DNA of 64,000 bases from Bog-756 sp050014755 (GCA_050014755.1 JBEKCS010000001.1:51857-115856), one strand, 5' to 3'; positions 31,674 through 41,075 are shown, counted from the stretch's first letter. Numbers and translations: made by a program. The notes: a model not told the origin generated them from the sequence alone.

Positions 31674-32722
31674 CCAAGCAGGGTGCGCAGACCGGAAGAG
31701 CTGAGATCGTCGAAGCAGCCGGCGTGGATTCGGACATCAATCCCCAATACGCAGCGGGGCTCTTGAAGGGCGGCTCGTTCTTCTGGCTCGATCTCTCTGA
31801 CCTGCCTCCTGAACGGACGGTGGAGTTCACGAATGCACTCGGACTGAGTGATGACAACGTGCGGCATATGGCAGATGTCGACCAGCGCTCGAACTTCACG
31901 GAGAGCCACGACGGGGTCCGCTGGGTCTGCTGCGGCATGGGTGACGATGACCAACTCGTCAAGGTCAGGGCGGTCTTCACGAAGTCATTCCTGATCACAG
32001 CTCATGAGCAACCGTGCCGAGGGCTGGCAGACGCCCGGCACCGCTACGAACGCCTCCGCGACAGCGAGCAGGACGACGGACCGCTGGTGTTGTTCATGGT
32101 GCTCGATGCACTTGCCACCACGTTCGAGTCCGTCCTCGCTCGTCTGGATGCCGAGCTCGACGAATTGGAGACGGCCGTCCTCGGTGGACCGCCCATGCCG
32201 GGCTACCTCCGACAGGTCCTCGAAGTGCGCAAGATCCTCACCCCCGTCATTCGTGCCCTCGGACCGTACCGTCGCGATCTCGTCGGCATCCTGGGTGACG
32301 TGGACCGACTTCCCGGAATGCAGGCCGGTACACAGCAGTACTTCGAATCGCACCGCAGTCACGTTCTGGCACTCTACGAAGCGGCCAACGGATGCCGGGA
32401 CGAAACCCGAGACGCAATGGAGGCCTTCAGTTCCGCGACGTCCGAGCGCCAGGGGGAGGTCATCAACTGGCTCACCATCGTGGCGGCGGTGTTTCTCCCG
32501 CTCACGTTCGTGACCGGCTATTTCGGCATGAACTTCGCGGTCATCACCCATCTGCGCGGCACGACGTCGTTCGTCCTGCTGGCCATCGCCCTGCCGCTCG
32601 TCCTCGTGATCCTCACCGTGCTCCTTCTGCGGTTCCTCATCCGTCGCCTGGGTGTTCGCCTGATCCCGGCGCGCATCCCGAAGAGCGGACTGGCCGACAA
32701 GACCACTGGCGATCGCTCGTAG
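31670..32722 (+). CDS. corA: CorA-family divalent cation transporter
   Basis: A 350-aa protein: a large N-terminal cytosolic domain, a long helix (VLARLDAELDELETAVLG and following), and two C-terminal membrane helices with the selectivity motif GMNF (VTGYFGMNFAV). CorA pentamers take up Mg2+ (some homologues Co2+/Ni2+ or export Zn2+). The C-terminus is rich in Arg/Lys as expected. ATG 31670 overlaps the upstream small ORF. Roughly a quarter of its sampled codons end in A or T, clearly more than in flanking genes, which suggests acquisition from a less GC-rich source. Confidence 0.88.
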   Translation: MTKQGAQTGRAEIVEAAGVDSDINPQYAAGLLKGGSFFWLDLSDLPPERTVEFTNALGLSDDNVRHMADVDQRSNFTESHDGVRWVCCGMGDDDQLVKVRAVFTKSFLITAHEQPCRGLADARHRYERLRDSEQDDGPLVLFMVLDALATTFESVLARLDAELDELETAVLGGPPMPGYLRQVLEVRKILTPVIRALGPYRRDLVGILGDVDRLPGMQAGTQQYFESHRSHVLALYEAANGCRDETRDAMEAFSSATSERQGEVINWLTIVAAVFLPLTFVTGYFGMNFAVITHLRGTTSFVLLAIALPLVLVILTVLLLRFLIRRLGVRLIPARIPKSGLADKTTGDRS

Positions 32723-33163
32723 TTGCTTCTGGTTCCCGGGACCAGGTCACGCGGTTCGGCTGTCGGGACCGGTCAGGACCTTCGACGCTGCTACCGGCGA
32801 GACGTCGCCCCGCACGCTGGACCATGACCCCGCACGTCTCCCACAGTGGCCGGAGAGGCCAGGCCGGTTCAACGATCCTGGACTGCTGTGATCCGGAGGG
32901 GACGATCGGCCCTTCCGGCATCGGGTGGGTGACGGCAGAATTCGCGCATGGACCGCGAGGGTTCAACGTCAGAGGGCGATTGCGACGCAGCGCCCGGGAG
33001 CACACGGCGGGTGATACGTTCTGGTCGATCAGACGGCTGAGATTGTCCGGCCCCGGTCGGCGGAAGCCCGTCGGCGGGCACCGTCGTCGTAGCCCGCCGA
33101 TCCTCGTCGACCTGACCTTCCGAGGACAGTCCGACAGCGCGGAGTCGTCGGAGGAGAAGCGCA
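32723..33163. other. 441-bp intergenic region with a terminator-like hairpin
   Basis: CTGGTTCCCGGGACCAG at 32729-32745 forms a near-perfect hairpin 6 bp after the corA stop. A TACGTT -10 candidate lies near 33015-33020, ahead of the SDR gene. I see no other gene or RNA in this stretch. Confidence 0.5.
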
Positions 33164-33976
33164 ATGGAACTCGACCGTGCAGTCTGCATCGTCACCGGAG
33201 CGTCGTCGGGTATCGGTGCCGCCACGGCCCGCCAGTTGAGCGGGCTCGGTGCGACGGTGGTCCTGGCCGCCCGCAGGACTGATCGACTGGAGGCCCTGGT
33301 CCGCGAGCTCCCCGGCTCGCTGGCCGTCCCCACCGACGTGACCGCCGACGGCGACATCGAGCGCCTGGTGGCGAGGACGGTCGACGCCTTCGGGCGGGTG
33401 GACATCCTGGTCAACAACGCCGGGCAGGGCCTTCACGTGCCGATCACCGATCTCGACCCGGTCGACTTGAGGGCGGTCTTCGAGCTCAACGTCGTCGCAC
33501 CGCTTCGGGGAATGCAGGCGGTGCTTCCCTCGATGCAGGGCAGCAGGGTTGGGGCGATCGTGAACGTGAGCTCGGCAACGTCGCTGCGCGTGTTCCCCGG
33601 CCTCGGTGGGTACTCGGCCACCAAGGCCGCCCTCAACATGCTCTCCCAGGTGGCCCGTCTCGAACTGGGAGGTGCGGGGGTCACTGTGTCCGTCGTCTAT
33701 CCGTCGGTGACGGCCACCGAGTTCCACCAGCACCTGCGGGCCGGTCACCTGGCTACGGGAGCCCGGTCGATCTCCCCGGACCCGCCGGAGCTGGTCAGCC
33801 GGGCGATCGTCATGGCCATCGAGACCGGGGAGGCCCACGTGCTGGTGGCCGATCCCCCGCGCGCGATCGTTCCGGGGAACGAGGACGACTGGGGTGCCCT
33901 GCTCGCCCGCCAGGCCCCTGGAGCCGGCGGATCGCTGCCGGGGGCGACCGGGTCGACCGGGTCGATCGGGTCCTGA
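33164..33976 (+). CDS. Short-chain dehydrogenase/reductase
   Basis: A 270-aa classical SDR: cofactor motif TGASSGIG (residues 11-18), NNAG, catalytic Ser in NVSSATS and YSATK. An Arg pair after the second strand (AARRTDRL) favours NADP(H). A low-complexity Gly/Thr/Ser tail encoded by repeated gaccgggtc-like DNA ends the protein. The start at 33164 has a GGAGGAG Shine-Dalgarno. The nitronate monooxygenase gene begins 7 bp after its stop, so the two form an operon. Substrate unknown. Confidence 0.9.
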   Translation: MELDRAVCIVTGASSGIGAATARQLSGLGATVVLAARRTDRLEALVRELPGSLAVPTDVTADGDIERLVARTVDAFGRVDILVNNAGQGLHVPITDLDPVDLRAVFELNVVAPLRGMQAVLPSMQGSRVGAIVNVSSATSLRVFPGLGGYSATKAALNMLSQVARLELGGAGVTVSVVYPSVTATEFHQHLRAGHLATGARSISPDPPELVSRAIVMAIETGEAHVLVADPPRAIVPGNEDDWGALLARQAPGAGGSLPGATGSTGSIGS

Positions 33977-33983
33977 GCACATC

Positions 33984-35003
33984 GTGCAGCTGAGCGACGT
34001 GCCGATCGTCCAGGCGCCCATGGCCGGCGGTCCGTCCACTCCTGCCCTGGCGGCCGCCGTCAGCAGTGCCGGCGGCTACGGATTCGTCGCCGGTGGCTAT
34101 CTGTCCCCAGCGGAGCTCCGGGAGACGGTCCGGGCCACGCGCGTGTCGAGCGGCGCCCCGTTCGGGGTGAATCTCTTCGTTCCGTCCTCCCCCGGAGACG
34201 CCGCCGAAGTGGCGGCATATGCCGAGGAGCTGCGACCCGACGCGGATCGACTCGGGGTCGCCCTCGGTACACCCGTTTGGGACGACGACGCCTTCGAGGC
34301 GAAGGTGGACGTGATCGAGGAGGAGCGCGTCGACTTGGTGAGCTTCACGTTCGGCTGCCCGACCGAGGAGATGGTCGACCGGTTGCACGGGTCGGACTGC
34401 AAGGTCGCCGTCACCGTCACGTCTGAAGCCGAGGCTTCGCTCGCCGAGGCGTCCGGCGCGGACGTCCTCGTCGTGCAGGGAACCGAGTCCGGTGGGCACC
34501 AGAGCGCATTCCTGGACCTCGACGCCGATCAGCGACCGCTCCTGTCGCTGCTGGCGGGCATCCGTGAGAGCGTCCATGTCCCGTTCGTCGGTTCGGGCGG
34601 GGTGATGTCCGGCGTCGATCTCGCCGCAGTGCTCGACGCGGGGGCGGTGGCCGCCCAGATGGGAACTGCGTTCCTCTGCACCCAGGAGGCGGGAACCTCT
34701 CCGATCTACCGTCGGGCCCTTCTCGACGGGCGATATCCGGAGACCATCGTGACGCGTGCCTACAGCGGGCGGTTCGCCCGGGGTCTGGCCAACGAGTTCG
34801 GCGTCGCCCACTCGCGGCACGCCCCCCGGGCCTACCCGGAGGTGCACCACCTGACTCGGCCGCTTCGCGCTGCCGCCGCCACGAACGGAGATGCGAGCGT
34901 GCCGAACCTGTGGGCCGGCACGGGTTGGCGTCAGGTCACGTCCGAGTCGGCACGGAGCCTCGTTCGTCGTGTGGCGAGCGAGGCCCAGCGGTCGACAGGA
35001 TGA
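33984..35003 (+). CDS. Nitronate monooxygenase-like FMN enzyme
   Basis: A 339-aa TIM-barrel flavoprotein of the 2-nitropropane dioxygenase family. It has the N-terminal VQAPMAGGPSTPALAAAVS, the active-site block VVQGTESGGHQ with the catalytic His, and the FMN phosphate-binding GSGGVMSG. These enzymes oxidise alkyl nitronates such as propionate 3-nitronate, probably for detoxification. GTG 33984 lies 7 bp after the SDR stop; the pair is likely co-transcribed and co-translated. Confidence 0.85.
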   Translation: MQLSDVPIVQAPMAGGPSTPALAAAVSSAGGYGFVAGGYLSPAELRETVRATRVSSGAPFGVNLFVPSSPGDAAEVAAYAEELRPDADRLGVALGTPVWDDDAFEAKVDVIEEERVDLVSFTFGCPTEEMVDRLHGSDCKVAVTVTSEAEASLAEASGADVLVVQGTESGGHQSAFLDLDADQRPLLSLLAGIRESVHVPFVGSGGVMSGVDLAAVLDAGAVAAQMGTAFLCTQEAGTSPIYRRALLDGRYPETIVTRAYSGRFARGLANEFGVAHSRHAPRAYPEVHHLTRPLRAAAATNGDASVPNLWAGTGWRQVTSESARSLVRRVASEAQRSTG

Positions 35004-35037
35004 AGCAGCCGGGATGAACCGGTACGGCCCTCCCGAC

Positions 35038-35074
35038 GCCCAACGGCGTCGTCCCTAGCCCAACGGCGTCGTCC
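35038..35074. repeat. 20-bp tandem duplication at the end of the methyltransferase gene
   Basis: GCCCAACGGCGTCGTCC occurs at 35038-35054 and again at 35058-35074. The second copy is the last coding segment of the methyltransferase and the first lies just beyond its stop codon, so the gene end was duplicated in tandem. Confidence 0.8.
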
Positions 35075-35903
35075 GCCAGGCCTCCGCCCGGAACGCGACG
35101 TCCACGGTGATCTCCCCTTCGATGCCCAACAGCTCAGCCAGGAGGCGCCGCGCCTCGGCGATGACCGCGCTCCGTGCCTCTTCGGTCATGGTGATGATCC
35201 AACTCAGCGTGCCGAGCAGGCCGATCAACTCATCCGCATTGAGTGCCACGTCCCAGGTGAACACTTCGTGCTCGGGGGGCGCGAACGGCACACCCTCGGG
35301 AATCTCCAACGTGGACGACGGCCGCAGCGCGTCACCGAGGATCAGTCCCGTCATGCCGCTGGTCCGATCGTCGGTGCCGTCGGCCCTCGTTCGATCGGCA
35401 AGCATGGCTTGCGCCTGGGCCATGAAGGGACCCTCCGGGTCCGGACCGCTCCACAGCGCCCCCAGTGTCCCGTGCGGCTTCAGGACCCGGGCGACTTCGT
35501 GGAGCGCGGGCACCGGGTCCATCCAATGCCACGACGAGGACGCCAGCACGGCATCGACGGATCCGTCCGGCAGAGGCATGGACTCGCCCCGGCCGTCCAC
35601 CGCCATCGCATCCGGAACCTCGTTCACGAGCACGGACCGCATCCGCTCGTCGGGCTCGACGGCGACCACTTCGTCGGTCCGGCCGATCAGAAGTCTGGTC
35701 AGGGCGCCCGTTCCCGCACCGAGGTCGACCACACGTTCCACGTGGGTCGGCAGCAACCAGTCCACTGCCGCCACGGGCGGTCCCGGCCGAAAGCGTTCGT
35801 AGTTCGCGGCCACTTCCCCGAAGCATCCTGATCGCACGAGCTTCACGTCGAACGGGAGATGGGAGAGGGGTACCCCTGGGTGGCCTGAGCCGGCGTCGGT
35901 CAT
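35055..35903 (-). CDS. Class I SAM-dependent methyltransferase
   Basis: A 282-aa enzyme with SAM motif I VVDLGAGTGALTR, an acidic ribose-binding Glu (VVAVEPDERM) and the post-I block AESMPLPDGSVDAVL-like (here GESMPLPDGSVDAVL), matching the Methyltransf_11 group. The SSWHWMDPVPALHEVARVLKP segment is typical of small-molecule or lipid methyltransferases. ATG 35903 has TAGGGT 5 nt upstream, so the mRNA is probably leaderless; longer in-frame starts lack support. Convergent with the nitronate monooxygenase gene. Confidence 0.85.
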   Translation of the reverse strand: MTDAGSGHPGVPLSHLPFDVKLVRSGCFGEVAANYERFRPGPPVAAVDWLLPTHVERVVDLGAGTGALTRLLIGRTDEVVAVEPDERMRSVLVNEVPDAMAVDGRGESMPLPDGSVDAVLASSSWHWMDPVPALHEVARVLKPHGTLGALWSGPDPEGPFMAQAQAMLADRTRADGTDDRTSGMTGLILGDALRPSSTLEIPEGVPFAPPEHEVFTWDVALNADELIGLLGTLSWIITMTEEARSAVIAEARRLLAELLGIEGEITVDVAFRAEAWRTTPLG

Positions 35904-36167
35904 ATCAAACCCTAACCAACGGCCGTATCCCAGGCGCATGGTCGATGGGGCATCACGACCGTCGTGTGTGCTGATGACCCTACGTCGCCAGCGTGTCCTC
36001 GGACCGAGGAGATGCCGTCGATGGTCCATGATCGTCCCGGGCCGAAGCTACGATTGTGGGGCCCACCGAGGCGGCAAAGCAGTGGGCCGTGCGTGCTGCG
36101 GCCACCCAGGAGCCACAAGCAGCCCTGTTCTTCCCGCCGGCCCCCGCTACCGACAAGGAACCCCCCC

Positions 36168-36425
36168 ATGACGCCTTCCGAGAGCGCAGTCCGCCTGATC
36201 GGCCACCAACGCCGTTTCGCCGAGTCGATCGCCCAGATCGACACCGAGCTCGAATTCTCCCTGGGTGCCGCCGTCGCTGCCCGCAGGGACGAGGTGGTGG
36301 CCGCCGCCCGAGCCGCCTACGGGCCCAGCGAGGACTACCGTGGCGTGCGAGACGCCTGGGATGCCGTCTTCCCCGACGGTGTCTACAGCGCCGCCGGATT
36401 GGCCGAGGCCAAGCGGTTGGCGTAG
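36168..36425 (+). CDS. Small protein of unknown function
   Basis: An 85-aa soluble, helical protein (LIGHQRRFAESIAQIDTELE) that I do not recognise. ATG 36168 has an AAGGA Shine-Dalgarno at good spacing. The start follows a C7 tract, and a different frame upstream (from GTG 36056) also looks protein-like for ~36 codons, so the gene could be longer if a frame change occurs at the C-tract. Convergent with the kimA-like gene. Confidence 0.55.
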   Translation: MTPSESAVRLIGHQRRFAESIAQIDTELEFSLGAAVAARRDEVVAAARAAYGPSEDYRGVRDAWDAVFPDGVYSAAGLAEAKRLA

Positions 36426-36472
36426 GTCCCACAGCGTCGCCGTCGATCTCCTGCGGCTGAGCCGACCCGAGG

Positions 36473-38371
36473 TCAGCCGTCCTGGACAGCCACGACCGGG
36501 TCGCCGCTCGAATCCTCCGGACCGCCCATGTCGGGGGGCCGGACCGGGACGGGCACTCGTGCCACGACCACGTCGGGACAGCGGTGCAACGCCGAGGTGA
36601 GGGCGACGTCGATCTGGTTGTGGAGCGCCCGATACCGGAACCGCTCGGGGATCACGACGGGTATCAGGACCACGACCTGGATGTCGGGGTGGGTCCGCAG
36701 CTCGTTGATCACTTCCATGATGGGACGGACGACGGACGCATAGTCGGTGTGCAGTACCCGGAGGGGCACTCCGGGGTTCCACTCCGCCCACTTCGCCTCG
36801 ATGTCATTCGGCGGTAGGCCGGCCTCCGCGCTGTCGAAGACGACGGTGACGGCGATGACCCGGTCACCGAGCGAGACGGCCTCCGACAGGGCGTGCTGGG
36901 TCAGCCGGGAGACCGAATTCACCGGAACCACCACCACCGTGTGCTTGGGATCGAGAGGTGCCGGGATGATCCCGGTCTCGAGCTCCTTGCCGGCCCGTGC
37001 GTAGTACGCCTCGATCCGGTTGAACAGCACGATGATGAGCGGAACGGCCACGACGACCACCCATGCCCCCTCCAGGAACTTGGAGACGAGGAAGATGACG
37101 GTGGCCACTCCCGTCACCACGGCACCCGTCGCGTTGATGATCGCCCGTCGGGACCAGCCGCGCTCTCTAGTCCGGCGCCAGTGCACGACCAGTCCGGACT
37201 GGGCCAGGGTGAAGCCGATGAACACGCCGATGGCGAACAGCGGGATGAGCGAGTTGGTGTTGCCACCGACCGCGATCAACAGGGCGGCGGAGAATGCGGC
37301 CAGGGCCCACACGCCATTGCCGAACACCTGTCGGCTGTCACGCATCCCGAAGAAGTGGGGAAGGTAGTTGTCCCGGGCGAGGAGGCTGGTCAGTACCGGG
37401 AGCCCGCCGAACGAGGTGTTGGCGGCGAGAGCAAGGACCAGGATGATGGTGATCGACACGATGTAGTAGGCCCAGTGCCGTCCCACCGCGTACGACATGA
37501 TCTCGCTGAGCACCGTCTGCTTCGTGTTCGGCTCCACGTGGAACTTGTCGACGAGCAGGGCCAGGCCGAGGAGCATGACCCCGAGGATCGAGCCGAGGAG
37601 CAGTTCGGTGCGTTTGGCCCTGGCCACCCGGGGCTCCTTGAACAACGGGACTCCGTTGGCGATGGCCTCGACCCCGGTGAGGGCGCTGCATCCGGCCGAG
37701 AACGCCTTGAGCACCAACAGCACGCTCACCGCCTCCAGACCATGGGTCGGTACCGACGAGGATCCGGGCTGCGGGATGTGGAGGCCGAGGGGATGGACCA
37801 GACCGACCGCGATGATGCCCAGCAGTCCCACGATGAACACCAGGGTGGGGAGCAGGAAGACCCGTGCCCCCTCGCCCAGGCCGCGCAGGTTGAGCACGGT
37901 GATGATGGCGAGAATCCCCAGGCACATCGGAATCGTGAAGGGTCTCGTCGACTGGAACGCCGACGTCAGCGTGCCGACCCCGGCGGAGATGGAGACCGCC
38001 ACCGTCAAGGTGTAGTCGACGATCAGCGAGGCCGCGGCGAGTTTGCTGGTCCTCGCCCCGAAGTTGTCGCGGGTGACGGCGTAGGCCCCGCCGCCGCGGG
38101 GGTAGGCGACGATGACCTGCCGGTAGGAGATGACCAGGAGCACCAGCAGGCCGATGATGGCGAGGGTGATCGGGAGCATGAGGTGCAGGGCGGCCGCTCC
38201 GGCGCCGGCCAGCATGATCAGGATCGCCTCGGGGCCGTAGGCCACCGAGGTGAGTGCGTCGAGCGAGAGGGCGGACAGACCTTCGACCGGGGTGATCTGC
38301 TCGCTGGACGCCTGCTTGGACGACAGCGCCTGACCGAACAGGAACCGGCGTGCACGCTCCGAGCTGATCAT
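36473..38371 (-). CDS. KimA-like potassium transporter (APC superfamily)
   Basis: A 632-aa membrane protein with about 12 helices in the APC fold (SLDALTSVAYGPEAIL, YPRGGGAYAV) and a C-terminal cytosolic domain of the universal-stress-protein type (HTVVVVPVNSVSRLTQHALSEA). This architecture matches KimA (formerly YdaO) of Bacillus, a high-affinity K+/H+ symporter whose C-terminal domain binds c-di-AMP. I did not find a c-di-AMP riboswitch upstream. It is a single gene on its strand; the divergent neighbour is an amino-acid permease. Confidence 0.8.
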   Translation of the reverse strand: MISSERARRFLFGQALSSKQASSEQITPVEGLSALSLDALTSVAYGPEAILIMLAGAGAAALHLMLPITLAIIGLLVLLVISYRQVIVAYPRGGGAYAVTRDNFGARTSKLAAASLIVDYTLTVAVSISAGVGTLTSAFQSTRPFTIPMCLGILAIITVLNLRGLGEGARVFLLPTLVFIVGLLGIIAVGLVHPLGLHIPQPGSSSVPTHGLEAVSVLLVLKAFSAGCSALTGVEAIANGVPLFKEPRVARAKRTELLLGSILGVMLLGLALLVDKFHVEPNTKQTVLSEIMSYAVGRHWAYYIVSITIILVLALAANTSFGGLPVLTSLLARDNYLPHFFGMRDSRQVFGNGVWALAAFSAALLIAVGGNTNSLIPLFAIGVFIGFTLAQSGLVVHWRRTRERGWSRRAIINATGAVVTGVATVIFLVSKFLEGAWVVVVAVPLIIVLFNRIEAYYARAGKELETGIIPAPLDPKHTVVVVPVNSVSRLTQHALSEAVSLGDRVIAVTVVFDSAEAGLPPNDIEAKWAEWNPGVPLRVLHTDYASVVRPIMEVINELRTHPDIQVVVLIPVVIPERFRYRALHNQIDVALTSALHRCPDVVVARVPVPVRPPDMGGPEDSSGDPVVAVQDG

Positions 38372-38712
38372 CGGAACGCTCTCAGGTGAGCGGGGTGGAC
38401 GTGCATCTTCCGAGGAGCGTACAGGGCGGCTCCGGAAACGAGCCTCAGGCTCGACGGCGCCGTCCCGAAGGGCACCTCGGTACCGGTTCGGTCACGGCGG
38501 CCACATCGCTGGAAGCCGGCGCCGTCCTCCACGAGCACGTGCACGTCCAGGTCCGCGTGCTGCCCGAACTGGACGCCGGGTCGGCGTCAGTGGAGCCGCA
38601 CACCGGTCGATGACCGGTGTGCCGTGGCCGCCAGACAGGATTGTGACCTTCGGCCCTGTGCCTGATCCTGACGAGCCAGCAACATGAAATTCGTCGAGCG
38701 GTACGTCGGGCG
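38372..38712. other. 341-bp divergent intergenic region
   Basis: It separates the KimA-like gene from the amino-acid permease. It contains a GAGCC/GGCTC hairpin (around 38440-38452) but no clear -10 pair. A 75-codon plus-strand ORF (38386-38613) is present but has no recognisable features. Confidence 0.4.
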
Positions 38713-40251
38713 ATGCGGACGAAAGGGACGGATACCGAAATGTCGATCACAGGCGTCAGACCACCCAGCCAAGGGACCCCTCCCGGAGGGGGGACCGATT
38801 CGACCGGTCCGGTCGGTCCCCCGGGCGAGCCGGACTCGCCGATGACCAACCGGTCGAGGGCGCTCGGGCTGCCGTCGGCCACCGCACTGGTCATCGGCAG
38901 CATCGTGGGCACGGGCGTGTTCACCATGCCGGCGGTGATCGCCGGCGCCGGAACGAGCGGGATCCTCACCCTAGGGGTGATCTCGATCGGAGCGGTGCTG
39001 CTCGGTGCCATGTTCGGCCAGCTCACCAAGCGGATCCCGACCAGTGACGGTGGCCTGTACGCATATGCGCGCCACGAGTTCGGCGACTTCGCCGGCTACC
39101 TGGTCGCCTGGTGCTACTGGATCACCTGTTGGGCCGGCAACGCGGCGATCGTCTCGTCGTGGGTCTTCTACGTCGAAGCGCTGTTCAATATCACCCATCC
39201 CTCGGCCTGGGTCAGCTTCGGCATCGCCATGACGGGCCTGTGGATCCCCGCGGCGGTGAACCTGATCGGTATCCGACAGATGGCGTGGTTCCAGAACGTC
39301 ACCGTCGTGCTCAAGTTCGTGCCGCTTCTGGTCGTGGCCGTCGTGGGCTGGTTCTTCGTCTCCAAGGCGAACTTCGGGCCGTTCAACGCCACGGGTGGGA
39401 GCCTCTACAGCGGCATCGGGATCGCCGCAGGTGTCGCGCTGTTCTCCTTCATCGGCGTCGAGTGCGCGTCGATCGCGGCCGCCCGCGTGAAGAACCCCCG
39501 GAAGAACGTCGGGCGCGCCTCCATCATCGGCACCGCCGCCTGCGCGCTCCTCTACATCGGCGTCACCGGCGCGGTGATGGGGCTAGTACCTCACCACGAG
39601 CTGATCAACAACGGGACGCCTTTCGTCGATGCGTTCGCCACCATGTTCGGCTCGGCCGCCTGGATCGGCAAGCTGGTCGCCGCCACCGCGGTCGTCTCGG
39701 GCATCGGGGCGCTGAACGGATGGACGATGGTCACGGCCGAGATGCCGTTCGTGGCCGCCCGCGACGGCCTGTTCCTCCCGCAGTTCGCCAAGGTCGACCG
39801 CAATGGCACCCCGTGGTTCGGCATCGTCGTGTCGACGGCGGTGGCTTCGCTGCTCATGGCCTGGGACTACTCCAGTGCCACCGGACTGACGGTCTTCACC
39901 TACCTGGTGGACCTGTCGGTGGTGACGGTGGCCATCCCGTACTTCTTCTCGGCCTGCGCGCAGCTCGCCTACCTGGTCTCGCGCCGCCGTCGGGTGCAGG
40001 GCTGGCGGTTCGTCCGGGACTGCGCCATCGCCATCGCCAGCGTCCTGTTCTCCTTGTGGGTGACGTTCGCTGCCGGGTTCCAGGCTGTCTATCAGGCACT
40101 CCTCCTCGTTCTCGTGGGCATCCCGATCTACGCCTTCCTGAAGGCACGCCGGGAGCGTCTCGGCGAGGTCATGGCCCCGCTCGAGCTCGATCTGGACAGC
40201 AAGGGCGACGTCGTCGAGCCGGTGCCTGTGTCGGTCCCGGGCATCGACTGA
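38713..40251 (+). CDS. APC-family amino-acid permease
   Basis: A 512-aa transporter with a ~40-residue disordered N-terminus and 12 predicted helices. The first helix motif GSIVGTGVFTMP and the helix-6 region GVALFSFIGVECASI match basic amino acid/polyamine antiporters (AdiC/ArcD-like APA group). The dimethylarginine hydrolase gene follows by 28 bp in the same direction, so arginine, methylarginine, citrulline or ornithine are reasonable candidates for exchange. Start may be ATG 38713 or ATG 38740. Confidence 0.82.
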   Translation: MRTKGTDTEMSITGVRPPSQGTPPGGGTDSTGPVGPPGEPDSPMTNRSRALGLPSATALVIGSIVGTGVFTMPAVIAGAGTSGILTLGVISIGAVLLGAMFGQLTKRIPTSDGGLYAYARHEFGDFAGYLVAWCYWITCWAGNAAIVSSWVFYVEALFNITHPSAWVSFGIAMTGLWIPAAVNLIGIRQMAWFQNVTVVLKFVPLLVVAVVGWFFVSKANFGPFNATGGSLYSGIGIAAGVALFSFIGVECASIAAARVKNPRKNVGRASIIGTAACALLYIGVTGAVMGLVPHHELINNGTPFVDAFATMFGSAAWIGKLVAATAVVSGIGALNGWTMVTAEMPFVAARDGLFLPQFAKVDRNGTPWFGIVVSTAVASLLMAWDYSSATGLTVFTYLVDLSVVTVAIPYFFSACAQLAYLVSRRRRVQGWRFVRDCAIAIASVLFSLWVTFAAGFQAVYQALLLVLVGIPIYAFLKARRERLGEVMAPLELDLDSKGDVVEPVPVSVPGID

Positions 40252-40279
40252 GTTCGCCGCGGCAAACAGGAGACAGACC

Positions 40280-41053
40280 ATGACGTCGAAGATCGCACTC
40301 GTCCGCCGGCCCAGTCCACGTGTGGCCGAAGGAATCGTGACCCACCTCGAGCGCACACCTGTCGACGCGGACCTGGCCCTCGACCAGTGGAATGGCTACG
40401 TGGCCGCTCTCCAGGCCGAAGGCTGGACGACGGTCGAGGTGCCGCCGGCGGACGACTGTCCGGACGGGGTCTTCATCGAGGACACCATGGTGGTGTTCCG
40501 CAACGTGGCGGTCATCTCGCGCCCCGGAGCCGACACTCGCAAGCCGGAGATCGTCGAGGCCGAGGAGACGGTCGCCGCGCTGGGTCTGTCGATCAACCGG
40601 ATCAAGGCGCCCGGGACCCTGGACGGCGGCGACGTCCTGAAGGTCGGGGACACCATCTACGTGGGCAGGGGAGGGCGGACCAATCCCGAAGGCGTCCGGC
40701 AGTTGCGCGCCGCTCTCGAGCCGCTGGGCGCCCATGTGGTCGCGGTGCCGACCCAGCTCGTGCTCCATCTCAAGTCGGCGGTCACCGCGCTCCCCGACGG
40801 CACCGTCATCGGCTACCCGCCGGTGGTGGACGACCCGCGCATCTTCTCCCGGTTCCTACCCGTGCCCGAGGAGTCCGGTTCCCACGTGGTGGTGCTCGGC
40901 GGGTCCCGCCTCCTCATGGCGGCGGACTGCCCCAAGACCCACGAGCTGCTCACCGACCTCGGGTACGAGTTGGTCATCGTCGACATCGGCGAGTTCCAGA
41001 AGATCGAAGGGTGCGTGACCTGCCTGTCGGTCCGCCTGCGCGAGCTCGCCTGA
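40280..41053 (+). CDS. Dimethylarginine dimethylaminohydrolase-like enzyme
   Basis: A 257-aa amidinotransferase-fold hydrolase. It aligns by eye with Pseudomonas DDAH: DGVFIEDTMVV, GTLDGGDVLKVGD, catalytic His in VLHLKSAV and catalytic Cys in EGCVTCLSVR near the C-terminus. DDAH converts asymmetric (di)methylarginine to citrulline plus (di)methylamine. A CAGGAGA Shine-Dalgarno precedes ATG 40280. It is in an operon with the permease, which may import methylated arginines or export citrulline. A related activity on arginine-like substrates cannot be excluded. Confidence 0.85.
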   Translation: MTSKIALVRRPSPRVAEGIVTHLERTPVDADLALDQWNGYVAALQAEGWTTVEVPPADDCPDGVFIEDTMVVFRNVAVISRPGADTRKPEIVEAEETVAALGLSINRIKAPGTLDGGDVLKVGDTIYVGRGGRTNPEGVRQLRAALEPLGAHVVAVPTQLVLHLKSAVTALPDGTVIGYPPVVDDPRIFSRFLPVPEESGSHVVVLGGSRLLMAADCPKTHELLTDLGYELVIVDIGEFQKIEGCVTCLSVRLRELA

Positions 41054-41075
41054 CCCCCCGGTCGTAGTCGGGCGG

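Noticed and set aside
36893..38389. 498-codon ORF opposite the KimA-like gene
   Set aside because: It mirrors the codon periodicity of the real membrane protein on the other strand and has no domain; the KimA-like reading is clear.
38372..38500. c-di-AMP (ydaO) riboswitch upstream of the KimA-like gene
   Set aside because: The conserved riboswitch core sequences are not present on the minus strand; only a short GAGCC/GGCTC hairpin is seen.
38386..38613. 75-codon plus-strand ORF between kimA-like and permease genes
   Set aside because: No ribosome-binding site, no recognisable motif, and GC-rich DNA makes such ORFs common by chance.
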